Source: Bog-756 sp038210245
Lineage (GTDB): Bacteria; Actinomycetota; Acidimicrobiia; Acidimicrobiales; RAAP-2
Direction of reading: 5' to 3'
Assembly (NCBI GenBank): GCA_038210245.1
Contig: JBBQWW010000003.1
Span: forward strand, 1-64,000
DNA: 64,000 nucleotides
Made by a program: the position numbers and the translations under genes. How positions within the stretch are numbered: position 1 is the stretch's first letter; the number at the start of each line of letters is the position of its first letter. This document shows positions 24,848 through 32,752 of this stretch, in pieces. Under the pieces are notes generated by a model, which made no database searches, had not been told where the DNA came from, and worked only from the letters and a program-made list of their open reading frames with translations.

Positions 24848-25612
24848 ATGCAGTTCGACCAACGATCCGCCATCGTCACCGGAGGGGCCGGCGGCCTGGG
24901 GGCAGCCACCGTCCGCCGTCTGACCGCCCTCGGTCTGCAGGTGGTGGTGTTCGACCGGGCCCTCGAGGCCGGACAGGCCCTGGCCGCCGAGCTGGGCAGC
25001 GGCTCGGCGGTGGGTGGGGACATCAACAGCGACGAGGACGTGAAGGCCGCCCTCGACGCCGCCGCGGCGTTGGCCCCGCTGGCCGTGGTGGTCAACGTGG
25101 CCGGTGGCGGGGCGGGTGGTCGCACCCTGTCCCGGGATGGCGAGCCCATGGACATCGAGGCCTTCCGGTTCACCGTGGAGCTGAACACCGTGGGCACGTT
25201 CAACGTGACCCGGCTGGCCGCGGCCCGGATGGCCACGTCGGAGCCGGACGAGTACGGGCAGCGGGGCGTGGTGGTCAACACGGCGTCCATCGCCGGCTAC
25301 GAGGGCCAGACCGGCCAGGTGGCCTACGGCGCATCCAAGGCGGCGGTGCTGGGCATGAGCCTGCCCCTGGCCCGGGACCTGGCCCCGGTGGGGATCCGGG
25401 TGTGCGCCATCGCCCCGGGGACCATGGGGACGCCACTCATGGAGAGTGCGCCCGAGGCCCTGAAGGAGAAGTTGGTGGCGAGCATCATCTTCCCCAAGCG
25501 CATGGGCCTGCCCGACGAGTTCGCCCGACTGGTGGAGGCCATCGTGACCAACCCCTACCTCAACGGCGAGAACATCCGCCTCGACGGGGCGCTCCGCTTC
25601 CCGCCCAAGTAG
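24848..25612 (+). CDS. SDR of the 3-hydroxyacyl-CoA dehydrogenase type-2 group
   Basis: 254-residue SDR. The cofactor motif TGGAGGLGAA is at residues 11-20, followed by an Asp (VVFDRA) that selects NAD. NVAGGG replaces the usual NNAG, the catalytic Ser is in NTASIAG, and the Tyr/Lys pair is YGASK. The insert with KAALDAAAALAPLAVVVNVA and the QVAYGASKAAVLG segment match human HSD17B10-like 3-hydroxyacyl-CoA dehydrogenases. A GAGGAGC ribosome site precedes the ATG. It probably oxidises a beta-hydroxyacyl-CoA or steroid alcohol, perhaps from the P450 product upstream. Confidence 0.88.
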   Translation: MQFDQRSAIVTGGAGGLGAATVRRLTALGLQVVVFDRALEAGQALAAELGSGSAVGGDINSDEDVKAALDAAAALAPLAVVVNVAGGGAGGRTLSRDGEPMDIEAFRFTVELNTVGTFNVTRLAAARMATSEPDEYGQRGVVVNTASIAGYEGQTGQVAYGASKAAVLGMSLPLARDLAPVGIRVCAIAPGTMGTPLMESAPEALKEKLVASIIFPKRMGLPDEFARLVEAIVTNPYLNGENIRLDGALRFPPK

Positions 25613-25657
25613 CCGGCGATCATCGGGGCGGCGGTCGTCGCTCCACGGAGGAGGATC

Positions 25658-25921
25658 ATGTACGCAGTCGTTGCCAACGTCAGGGTGGAGGACCCCGACG
25701 AGGTCCGACGGCTGCTCCCGAGGGCCCGGGAGGCCGTCGTGTCCAGGGCGCCCGGGATCGTGAGCGGGTACTGGTTGGAGCCGGTCGATGGCGTAGGCAC
25801 GTCAGTCCTCGTCTTCGAGACCAGGGAACTGGCGGAAGCGGCGGCCGACTATGTGCTCCCGCCCCTGCCCGGTGTCACGCTGCTCGATCTGACCATCCGT
25901 GAAGTGTTCGCCCACGTCTGA
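25658..25921 (+). CDS. ABM-like dimeric alpha/beta-barrel protein
   Basis: 87-residue protein with the strand-helix-strand pattern of antibiotic biosynthesis monooxygenase-like proteins (MYAVVANVRVEDPDEVRR, then GYWLEPVDGVGTSVLVFE). No cofactor motif is visible. GGAGGAGG stands 3 nt before the ATG. It follows the SDR by 45 nt on the same strand and may belong to its transcript. A convergent hairpin follows its stop. Confidence 0.65.
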   Translation: MYAVVANVRVEDPDEVRRLLPRAREAVVSRAPGIVSGYWLEPVDGVGTSVLVFETRELAEAAADYVLPPLPGVTLLDLTIREVFAHV

Positions 25922-25925
25922 GATC

Positions 25926-25947
25926 CTGGCGGTTCCGCCGTCCAGGG
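25926..25947. terminator. convergent hairpin
   Basis: CCTGG/CCAGG arms enclose CGG-TT-CCG in the 53-bp gap between the converging ABM-like and CoA-transferase genes. The stem is short and irregular. Confidence 0.4.
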
Positions 25948-25974
25948 CCGCTACTGCCACACCCGGGATCTGGC

Positions 25975-27192
25975 TCAGAGGATGGCGCCCGAGTCCTTGT
26001 GGGCGATGATCTGGTCCCAGTCGAGACCCAGCTCGAGGAGGATCTCCTCGGTGTGCTGGCCGTGCTCGGGCGCCGGCACCAGCTGATCGGCGGTCTCGTC
26101 CATCTGCACCGGGTTGACCACCAGGTCGTAGGACTTGCCGTCGGCCCGTTCCACTCGGGAGAGATACCCGTTGGCCGCCACCTGCACGTCGTCGACCAGC
26201 TCGCTGGCCATCTGGCCCGGGGCCCAGACCCCCGACAGGGTGGCCAGCGCCTCCTTCCACTCCTCGAACGTCTTGGAAGCGAAGACCTCATCGATGACGG
26301 CCACGCACTCCCTGGCGTTGGTGTAGCGGGCGGCCCCGTCGGCGAACCGGGGATCGGTGAGGAGGTCGGGCCGACCGATGTGCTCGCAGAAGTCGGGCCA
26401 GAACCGGTCGGCCTGCAGCATCATGAGGGTGATGAAGCGGCCGTCGCTGGTGCGGTAGTTGCCCACCAGGGGGTTGGGGGAGGAGCTCCGGTCGAACTTG
26501 GGCATGGGGTCCCCGCCGTACAGGCCGGAGGCCACGATGTCCGGCGAGAGCTGCCACATGGCCAGACCCAGCAGGGAGACGTCCACGATGGGCGCCACGC
26601 CGGTGGTGGCCCGCTGCAGCAGCCCGGCGGCGATGCCACCGGCGATGGCCATGCCCCCGGCCAGGTCACCGAAGGCCGGCCGGCCCCCCACCGGCCACTC
26701 GCTGTCGGCCGGGGTGAGGGCGTTGGCCACCCCACCCCGGGCCCAGTAGGTGGCCCCGTCGTACCCGCCCTTCCCCCGGTCGGGTCCGTGGGGGCCCTGG
26801 CCGGTGCCCCGGGCGTAGACGATGTCGGGATTGACCGCCCGGATGCTGTCCACGTCGATCTTGAGCTTTTGGAGCGTGTCGGGCAGGAAGCTGGTCAAGA
26901 AGACGTCGGAGGTCTCGACGATCCGGTACAGCAGGGCCCGGCCGGCGTCGGTACTGATGTCCAGTCCGATGCTCCGCTTTCCCCGGTTGGGCTGCTCGAT
27001 GATGTAGTTGACCGCGCCCGGACCGCCGGGGACCAGGCCCATGGCGATGAGGCCGCGCTGGGGGTCACCGCCCACCGGGTGCTCGACCTTGATCACGTCG
27101 GCACCCCAGTCGGCCATGACGGCCCCGGCGGCGGGGACGAAGGTCCAGGCGGCCACTTCGAGCACGCGGAAGCCAGCCAGTGCGTTGGCCAT
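25975..27192 (-). CDS. CaiB/BaiF family (class III) CoA transferase
   Basis: 405-residue enzyme moving CoA between organic acids. The start FRVLEVAAWTFVPAAGAVMADWGADVIKVE is the family signature (split here across residues 8-37). The catalytic Asp is predicted at 176 (PAFGDLAGG), and RGKRSIGLD follows the N-terminal motif. The length is typical. It follows the amidohydrolase gene on the same strand with a 61-nt gap, so both are probably one operon. In such clusters the transferase saves ATP by passing CoA from a product to a new acid. The acid is unknown. Confidence 0.9.
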   Translation of the reverse strand: MANALAGFRVLEVAAWTFVPAAGAVMADWGADVIKVEHPVGGDPQRGLIAMGLVPGGPGAVNYIIEQPNRGKRSIGLDISTDAGRALLYRIVETSDVFLTSFLPDTLQKLKIDVDSIRAVNPDIVYARGTGQGPHGPDRGKGGYDGATYWARGGVANALTPADSEWPVGGRPAFGDLAGGMAIAGGIAAGLLQRATTGVAPIVDVSLLGLAMWQLSPDIVASGLYGGDPMPKFDRSSSPNPLVGNYRTSDGRFITLMMLQADRFWPDFCEHIGRPDLLTDPRFADGAARYTNARECVAVIDEVFASKTFEEWKEALATLSGVWAPGQMASELVDDVQVAANGYLSRVERADGKSYDLVVNPVQMDETADQLVPAPEHGQHTEEILLELGLDWDQIIAHKDSGAIL

Positions 27193-27253
27193 GACGGTGT
27201 TCCCCCTTCAGACGGGTACTCCAGGCGGCCGCTCGGAGGCGGGCCGCAGACGG

Positions 27254-28543
27254 CTACGACTCGTTGCTGGTGAATCCCGATATGAGGTCGACCGACTTGG
27301 TACCCCGCTTGCCGATGCTCTCCATGTTCCGGGACTGGATCGAGACGTCGTGGCCCATGGCCTGCTGACGCAGGGCTCCCACCGTGCAGTTCTGCTTACC
27401 CCCGAGCTCGGTGAACGGGTCGAAGCTGTAGTGGCGCATGGCGTTCAGGTGGGTGATCCGGTCGATGTCGTGGTCGGACACGCCGTGCAGTCCCTTCATC
27501 AGCGACTCGGGGGAGGTGGGCCAGGTGGCATCGGAGTGGGGGTAGTCGCACTCCCACATGACGTTGTCCATGTCCAGGAAGTCGCGGCTGGCCACCCCGA
27601 ACTGGTCGTCGATGAAGCAGGTCAGGACGTGCTGGTTGAACACCTGGCTGGGCAGAGTGTCCCCGAAGTCCTGCCCGGTCCAGGCGTGGTGGCGGTCGTA
27701 GTTGTAGTCGATGCGCTCGAGGAAGTAGGGCACCCATCCGATGCCGCCTTCGGACAGGGCCACTTTGAGGTCGGGGAACTTCCGCAGCACCGGGGACCAG
27801 ACCAGGTCGGCGGCGGCCTGCACGATGTTCATCGGGGTCAGGGTGATCAGGCAGTCGATGGGAGCGTCGGCCGAGGTGATGACGATCTCCGACGATGAGC
27901 CGATGTGCATGCACACCACCACGCCCTCCTCGCTGCACGCCTTCCAGAACGGGTCCCAGTGGTCGGAGTGGATGCTGGGCCAACCCAGCTTGGACGGGTT
28001 CTCCGAGAAGGTCACGGCGTGGGCTCCCTTGGCCGCGGTGCGACGCACCTCGGCGGCCAGCACCTCGGGATCCCAGATGGCCGGGATGGGGCAGGGGATG
28101 AACCGGCCCGGATGGGTTCCGCACCACTCGTCGATGTGCCAGTCGTTGTAGGCCCGGACCATGGCCAGGGCCACGTCCTTGTCCTCGGTGCGGGCGAAGG
28201 TCTGGCCACAGAACTGGGGGAAGGAGGGGAAACACAGGGAACCCAGCACCCCGTTGGCATCCATGTCCTTGACCCGCTCGTCGATGTCGTAGCAGCCCGG
28301 CCGGAGCTGTTGGAAGGAGGTGGGCTCGAGGCCGTACTCCTCGCGGGGCCGTCCGGCCACGGCGTTGAGGGCCACGTTGGGCAGGACGGCGCCTTCGTAG
28401 AGCCAGGCGTTGGTGCCGTCCTCGTTGGTAATGAACTTGGGGGCCAGCTCGGCGTACTTGGCCGGTAGGTGGCCTTCGAACAAGTCGGGCGGCTCGATGA
28501 CGTGGTCGTCCACGCTCACCATCACCATGTCGTTGATCTCCAT
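27254..28543 (-). CDS. metal-dependent amidohydrolase (ACMSD/amidohydrolase-2 family)
   Basis: 429-residue TIM-barrel hydrolase or decarboxylase. It starts with SVDDHVIEPPDLF; the family HxH metal pair is replaced by DDHVIEP, as in many actinobacterial members. Later metal residues are in VVCMHIGSSS and WECDYPHSDATWP (catalytic Asp). The NYDRHHAW segment is typical for this subgroup. GGGAGGTACGAG precedes the ATG. It heads an operon with the CoA transferase and has an operator-like repeat over its promoter (28635-28658). Related proteins often accompany P450s and steroid catabolism, where they cut C-C bonds or hydrolyse esters. Confidence 0.85.
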   Translation of the reverse strand: MEINDMVMVSVDDHVIEPPDLFEGHLPAKYAELAPKFITNEDGTNAWLYEGAVLPNVALNAVAGRPREEYGLEPTSFQQLRPGCYDIDERVKDMDANGVLGSLCFPSFPQFCGQTFARTEDKDVALAMVRAYNDWHIDEWCGTHPGRFIPCPIPAIWDPEVLAAEVRRTAAKGAHAVTFSENPSKLGWPSIHSDHWDPFWKACSEEGVVVCMHIGSSSEIVITSADAPIDCLITLTPMNIVQAAADLVWSPVLRKFPDLKVALSEGGIGWVPYFLERIDYNYDRHHAWTGQDFGDTLPSQVFNQHVLTCFIDDQFGVASRDFLDMDNVMWECDYPHSDATWPTSPESLMKGLHGVSDHDIDRITHLNAMRHYSFDPFTELGGKQNCTVGALRQQAMGHDVSIQSRNMESIGKRGTKSVDLISGFTSNES

Positions 28544-28624
28544 CTCGTACCTCCCTCTCCGGGCTTCCCCGGGCTTCGGTGCGGCGAGGCACCGAATACG
28601 ACCTGCACTGCCCCGTCGGAAAGA

Positions 28625-28658
28625 ATCATATCGACCGGGAGGTATCTCGTACTCCCGG
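28625..28658 (-). promoter_or_regulatory. -10 box and inverted repeat of the amidohydrolase operon
   Basis: Read on the minus strand, TATGAT (28625-28630) is a good -10 box. CCGGGAG (28635-28641) and CTCCCGG (28652-28658) form a perfect 7-bp dyad with 10-bp spacer, covering the -35 region. A repressor site is likely. Confidence 0.5.
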
Positions 28659-28711
28659 AGTTGAGAATGGGACTTCCGTCCGGAAGGCCGGCGCCCTGTT
28701 TCCGGCGGTGA

Positions 28712-30052
28712 TCAGGCCCTGGACAGGGAGGCGAGCACGGTCTCGGTGTCGGCCCCGAGGTCCGACAGCTCGAGCGCGGATGGGTCTCCGGGGTCGGGTG
28801 GGGGGCCGGCCGCCAACCCGACCACCGGAAGGCCTGGGCCGGTCAGGCCACCGGCGATGTCGGCCATGGAGGCGTCGAGGATCCAGGTCCCACCGGCGGC
28901 CAGGGCATCGAGCACGGCCACGGCTGAGGCCAGTCCGCACAAGGGGTCGGCGATGGCGTCGCCGCAGAAGCACGGACCGAGGTCGTCCCGGACCACCAGG
29001 CCCCCGGCCACGGCGGCGTCGTCCCCGAAGGCCACCCGCTGTCCCGACGGGCCGGACCGGCCGTAGCCGGTGATGGACAGCCACACGCGGGGCCGACCCT
29101 CGGCGACCCGGTCCTCGAGGGCCAGGCCCAACTGCTCGAGGGCCCGGGGGCGGGACCCGGTGATGACCACGTCGGCCCGGGCGACGAGCTCGCCGAGCTG
29201 TCGGGACCCCGACGTCGTGGTGAAGTCGAGAGCCACCGACTGCTTGCCACTGTTGAGGCGGCCGAAGAAGCGGGGGGAGCCGCGCCGGGGCCCGTCGGGT
29301 CGTCGGGTCGACTCGACCTTCACCACCCGAGCCCCGGCCTGCAGGAGCAGTCGACCGGCCAACGGACCGGCCCACAGGGAGGACAGGTCCACCACCACCA
29401 ACTCGTCGAGCGAGTGGATGACAGGGGCGGACCCGATGCGCCAACCGCTGATCCCGTGGATCCCCTCGGCCGGGCCCCGAGGGGGGTCCGGGGCAGGACG
29501 GCGTCGCTCGCCCAACACGGAGACGGGGAGGCCCACGAGGGCGGCGCCGGCCTGCAGCTCGGCGCAGCCCGAGTCGGCCACGGCCTCGGCCACACTGGAC
29601 CAGCCGCCCGGGCCGACCGGCCCGGGCCGGCCCAGCCACGCCGCCACCAGGTCCCAGTCGTCCTCACGGGTCAGGGACGCCGCCACCCACCCGTCCGAGG
29701 CGGGCAGAAGGCGGGTACCGCCCCCACAGCTCACGTCGCCCCCCCGCGTGAGTCCGGCGACCGCGGCCCGCTCGGCCAGCAGGGCCAAGGGATCGACGGA
29801 GACCGGGGTACCCAGGGCCGCGGAACGTCCGGCCAGCCGGTCGGCCCACGCCCGTACGCCCTGCACCAGGGCCAGTGGCGGCCCGAGGCCGGGGCCGCCG
29901 GGTCGTCCGGTGAGGGAGAGTAGACCGGAGTCGGCCCAGGCGACGGCGACGTCGGCGGACGCTTGGGCCGCCGCGACGTCGGCCTGGTGGCTGTCGTTCA
30001 CCGCCGGCTCTTGCTCGGGGCTGGCACCGCACTCCTCGTCTCGCTCGGTCAC
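28712..30052 (-). CDS. CoA transferase of the CaiB family with a long N-terminal extension
   Basis: The class III signature that normally opens the protein (VVVDLSSLWAGPLAGRLLL, with RVVKVES and GKQSVALDF) begins only at about residue 219. Residues 30-200 form a different region starting ADSGLLSLTGRPGGPGLGPP and ending before the signature. The catalytic Asp is probably Asp366 or Asp369 in CGDAIADPLCGL. Thus the family core is near the C-terminus, as if permuted; I have seen this arrangement in other actinobacterial CoA transferases. The start is uncertain: GTG at 30052 (446 residues), GTG at 30001 or ATG at 30082, because the divergent crotonase gene starts at 30089. Confidence 0.75.
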   Translation of the reverse strand: MTERDEECGASPEQEPAVNDSHQADVAAAQASADVAVAWADSGLLSLTGRPGGPGLGPPLALVQGVRAWADRLAGRSAALGTPVSVDPLALLAERAAVAGLTRGGDVSCGGGTRLLPASDGWVAASLTREDDWDLVAAWLGRPGPVGPGGWSSVAEAVADSGCAELQAGAALVGLPVSVLGERRRPAPDPPRGPAEGIHGISGWRIGSAPVIHSLDELVVVDLSSLWAGPLAGRLLLQAGARVVKVESTRRPDGPRRGSPRFFGRLNSGKQSVALDFTTTSGSRQLGELVARADVVITGSRPRALEQLGLALEDRVAEGRPRVWLSITGYGRSGPSGQRVAFGDDAAVAGGLVVRDDLGPCFCGDAIADPLCGLASAVAVLDALAAGGTWILDASMADIAGGLTGPGLPVVGLAAGPPPDPGDPSALELSDLGADTETVLASLSRA

Positions 30053-30076
30053 GCCCCGTCGGCACCGATGACTCGT

Positions 30077-30082
30077 TACCAT
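30077..30082 (+). promoter_or_regulatory. -10 box of crotonase-family gene, leaderless
   Basis: TACCAT ends 6 nt before the ATG at 30089 and no ribosome site is present. It overlaps the possible ATG of the divergent CoA transferase, so the two genes share a very short control region. Confidence 0.5.
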
Positions 30083-30088
30083 CGGCCC

Positions 30089-31078
30089 ATGAACCCCGTG
30101 CGGCTGTCCGGACCGGAGTTCGTGGCCGTGCTCGAGGCCGGTGAGGCGTTCGAGGCGATTGTAGGGCTCGAGTGCGGGGCGGTCCTGGTGGCGGGGGACG
30201 ACCTCCCCGACGCCATGGCCCCCGGGCTGGTGGACGTCCTGGCCATGGTGCCGGCGGTGGTGGTGGCCGTGGTGTCCGACCCAGGTCGTCGTCCGGTGTG
30301 GGCCGACCTGGTGGTGGCACCGGGGAGCCCAGAACTGTCCGCCACGTTGGACACGGTGGGGGCCAACCCTCTGGCCTCCACCGCCCTGGCCGTGCTGCTG
30401 CGCCACGGTGGCCGCGGGGCCGTGGCCCAGGGCCTGGTGGCCGAGTCCATGGCCTACGGCCTCCTGCAGGCCGGTCCCGAGTTCGCCGCCTGGCGCAAGG
30501 GCGCGCCGGCGCGCCGCCGGCCGCCCGACGACGGCCCTCCGGTCCTGGTGGACCGCCGGGACCACGAGCTGATCGTCACGCTCCACCGCCCCCATGTGCT
30601 CAACGCCTTCAACGCCCCCATGCGCGACGAGCTGGTGGCCGCCCTACAGGTGGCCGTAGCCGACCCCTCGGTCACCGCCGTGGTGGTCCGGGGCGCGGGC
30701 GACTCCTTCTGCAGCGGTGGTGATCTGGACGAGTTCGGTTCGCGCTCCGATCCGGCCACCGCCCATCTGGTCCGCATGCAGCGCAGCGCGGCGCGGGTGC
30801 TGGACGAGGTCTCCGACCGCACCACGGTGTACCTGCACGGCGCCGCGGTGGGATCGGGTATCGAACTGGCCGCCTTCGCCCACCGGGTGGTGGCCGACCG
30901 GGCCACCCGCATCTCCCTGCCCGAGGTCCACCTGGGCCTCATCCCCGGGGCCGGTGGCACGGTCAGCCTGCCCCGCCGTATCGGCCGACACGCCACCCTG
31001 CTGCTGGCCGTGGCCCTGGCGTGGATCGACGCCCCGACGGCACTGGCCTGGGGCCTGGTCGACGAGCTGGAGGGGTGA
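30089..31078 (+). CDS. crotonase-family protein with N-terminal extension and short C-terminus
   Basis: 329 residues. From about 155 it is a crotonase domain: HVLNAFNAPMRDELVAALQ, oxyanion segment GDSFCSGGDLDEF, second segment AAVGSGIELAAFAHRVVADR and LPEVHLGLIPGAGGTVSLPR. The PEV Glu is present, but the second catalytic Glu is not visible (helix RHATLLLAVALAW). The chain ends at GLVDELEG and lacks the usual C-terminal 60-70 residues. The first 150 residues (VVVAVVSDP, ADLVVAPGS, NPLASTALAVLL) look like a decayed crotonase half. It is divergent from the extended CoA transferase, so the two probably belong to one pathway. Confidence 0.72.
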   Translation: MNPVRLSGPEFVAVLEAGEAFEAIVGLECGAVLVAGDDLPDAMAPGLVDVLAMVPAVVVAVVSDPGRRPVWADLVVAPGSPELSATLDTVGANPLASTALAVLLRHGGRGAVAQGLVAESMAYGLLQAGPEFAAWRKGAPARRRPPDDGPPVLVDRRDHELIVTLHRPHVLNAFNAPMRDELVAALQVAVADPSVTAVVVRGAGDSFCSGGDLDEFGSRSDPATAHLVRMQRSAARVLDEVSDRTTVYLHGAAVGSGIELAAFAHRVVADRATRISLPEVHLGLIPGAGGTVSLPRRIGRHATLLLAVALAWIDAPTALAWGLVDELEG

Positions 31079-31129
31079 GTATGGGCGGGCCACCCCTTCG
31101 GCTCCCGCTCCCGGTGGAGCCGAGGGCAA

Positions 31130-31159
31130 TTGTCCCGCGGCAATCCCGCTCGTTAGGGT
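31130..31159 (+). promoter_or_regulatory. promoter of acyl-CoA ligase gene
   Basis: TTGTCC (31130-31135) and TAGGGT (31154-31159) are 18 bp apart. The start of transcription would fall at about 31166, only a few bases before a short ORF. Confidence 0.55.
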
Positions 31160-31169
31160 GACGACGCCC

Positions 31170-31196
31170 ATGATCGAGTCCGGACGTCCCCAGTGA
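31170..31196 (+). other. 8-codon leader ORF coupled to the ligase start
   Basis: ATG at 31170 reads MIESGRPQ and its TGA overlaps the GTG start of the next gene (GTGA at 31193-31196). The main start has no ribosome site, so it may be reached by ribosomes finishing this ORF. It starts about 4 nt after the likely transcription start. This is inference from spacing. Confidence 0.4.
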
Positions 31197-32716
31197 ACAT
31201 CGCCATGCTGCTGGACCTGGTGGCCGACACCTTCGGGGACCGAGTGGCCCTCACCGAGGGCGGGGAGTCGTGGACCTACGACCAGCTCCGCCGGCTGTCC
31301 CGGGCCGCCGCCGCCGAGCTGACCGCGTCGGGGGCCTCCACGCTGGCCTATGCCGACGTGAGCTCCTCCGCGGTCCCCACCGCCCTGTTCGGGGCGGCCT
31401 GGGCCGGAGCCTCCTACGCCCCCCTCAACTTCCGGCTCCCGCCCGAGTCCCTGCGGAGCCAGGTGGCCCGACTGGAGCGTCCTCGGGTGGTGGCCTCCGA
31501 GGCGCTGGTCACCGAGCTGACCGAGCCCCCGGCCAGCGAGCGGACGTCGTGGCTGGCCCAGCTGGGTTCGGCCATCGGCGCCGACGACCCGACCGGCGAG
31601 TACGAGCCCGAGCCCGATGGGGCCGCCGTCATCCTGTTCACCAGTGGGTCCTCGGGCTCGCCCAAGGCGGCCCTGCTCAGCCACGACAATTTGATGTCGT
31701 ACATCATGGACACCGTCGAGTTCGCCGGAGCCGGTGAGGACGAGGCCCTGGTGCTGGCGGCACCGCCGTTCCACATCGCCGGAGTGGCTGCCGTGCTCAG
31801 CTCGGTCTACGGCGGGCGCCGCCTCCTTCCCCTCCCTGCCTTCACCCCCGAGGGATGGCTGAAGCTGGCCCGGGACGAGGGGGCCACCCACGCCTTTGTG
31901 GTCCCGACCATGCTGGCCCGGATCGTCCAGTGCATGGAGGCCGACCCCGCCCTGCGGGTGCCCACCCTCCGCGCCATCTCCTACGGCGGGGCCAGGATGG
32001 CCGCCCCCATCCTGGAGCGGGCCCTCGAGCTCTTCCCCGAGGTCGGGTTCGTCAACGCCTACGGGCTGACCGAGACGTCCTCCACCATCGCCGTGCTCGG
32101 ACCCGACGACCACCGCCTGGCTCTGTCCAGCAGTGACCCGGCGATCCGCCGCCGGCTCGAGTCGGTGGGCCAACCCCTTCCCGGCGTCGAGGTGCTGGTG
32201 GTGGACGAGGGGACGGGGGCCGAGCTGCCGGTAGGGGCGAGGGGGCTCATCCGGGTCCGGGGGCCCCAGGTCAGTGGGCAGTACCTGGACACCGAGTCCG
32301 GAACCGACGCCGCCGGCTGGCTGGTCACCGGTGACGTCGGCTCCATCGATGCCCAGGGCTACCTCTTCGTGGAGGGCCGGGCCGACGACGTCATCATCAA
32401 GGGCGGGGAGAACCTGTCCCCCTCGGAGATCGAGGACACCCTGCTGCGCCACGCCTCGGTGCAGGCCGCGGTGGTCGTGGGCGTCCCCCACCCCGAGTGG
32501 GGTGAGTCAGTGGCCGCCGCCGTGGTGCTGGGGCCTGACGCCGACGGCGGGCACGCCGTGATCGTGGAGGAGCTGACCGTGTGGGTCCGCTCGTCCCTCG
32601 GATCGCTCAAGACCCCGACCACCATCGTGGTCCGCGACGAGCTGCCCACCACGGCCACCGGCAAGCTGCTCCGCCGCGTGGTCCGCGACGAGCTGGCCCC
32701 ACCCGAGACCTCCTGA
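31193..32716 (+). CDS. acyl-CoA synthetase (AMP-binding)
   Basis: 507-residue adenylate-forming ligase. The nucleotide motif is LFTSGSSGSPKAALLSHDNL, the YGLTETSST adenylate motif is near 283, the hinge GWLVTGDVGSID is near 377, and the C-terminal catalytic Lys is in LPTTATGKLLRRV. The length is normal for medium or long-chain ligases. I chose the GTG at 31193; it has no ribosome site of its own and overlaps the stop of an 8-codon leader ORF. The upstream crotonase gene ends 114 nt earlier, so a shared pathway is likely. The acid is unknown. Confidence 0.88.
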   Translation: MNIAMLLDLVADTFGDRVALTEGGESWTYDQLRRLSRAAAAELTASGASTLAYADVSSSAVPTALFGAAWAGASYAPLNFRLPPESLRSQVARLERPRVVASEALVTELTEPPASERTSWLAQLGSAIGADDPTGEYEPEPDGAAVILFTSGSSGSPKAALLSHDNLMSYIMDTVEFAGAGEDEALVLAAPPFHIAGVAAVLSSVYGGRRLLPLPAFTPEGWLKLARDEGATHAFVVPTMLARIVQCMEADPALRVPTLRAISYGGARMAAPILERALELFPEVGFVNAYGLTETSSTIAVLGPDDHRLALSSSDPAIRRRLESVGQPLPGVEVLVVDEGTGAELPVGARGLIRVRGPQVSGQYLDTESGTDAAGWLVTGDVGSIDAQGYLFVEGRADDVIIKGGENLSPSEIEDTLLRHASVQAAVVVGVPHPEWGESVAAAVVLGPDADGGHAVIVEELTVWVRSSLGSLKTPTTIVVRDELPTTATGKLLRRVVRDELAPPETS

Positions 32717-32752
32717 CCGGACGCGCCCGCAAGCCGAACCGCTCCCCCCGGG

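Noticed and set aside
30083..30595. N-terminal extension of the CoA transferase frame to 30595
   Set aside because: It runs through the divergent crotonase gene, with low-complexity His/Gly/Arg sequence.
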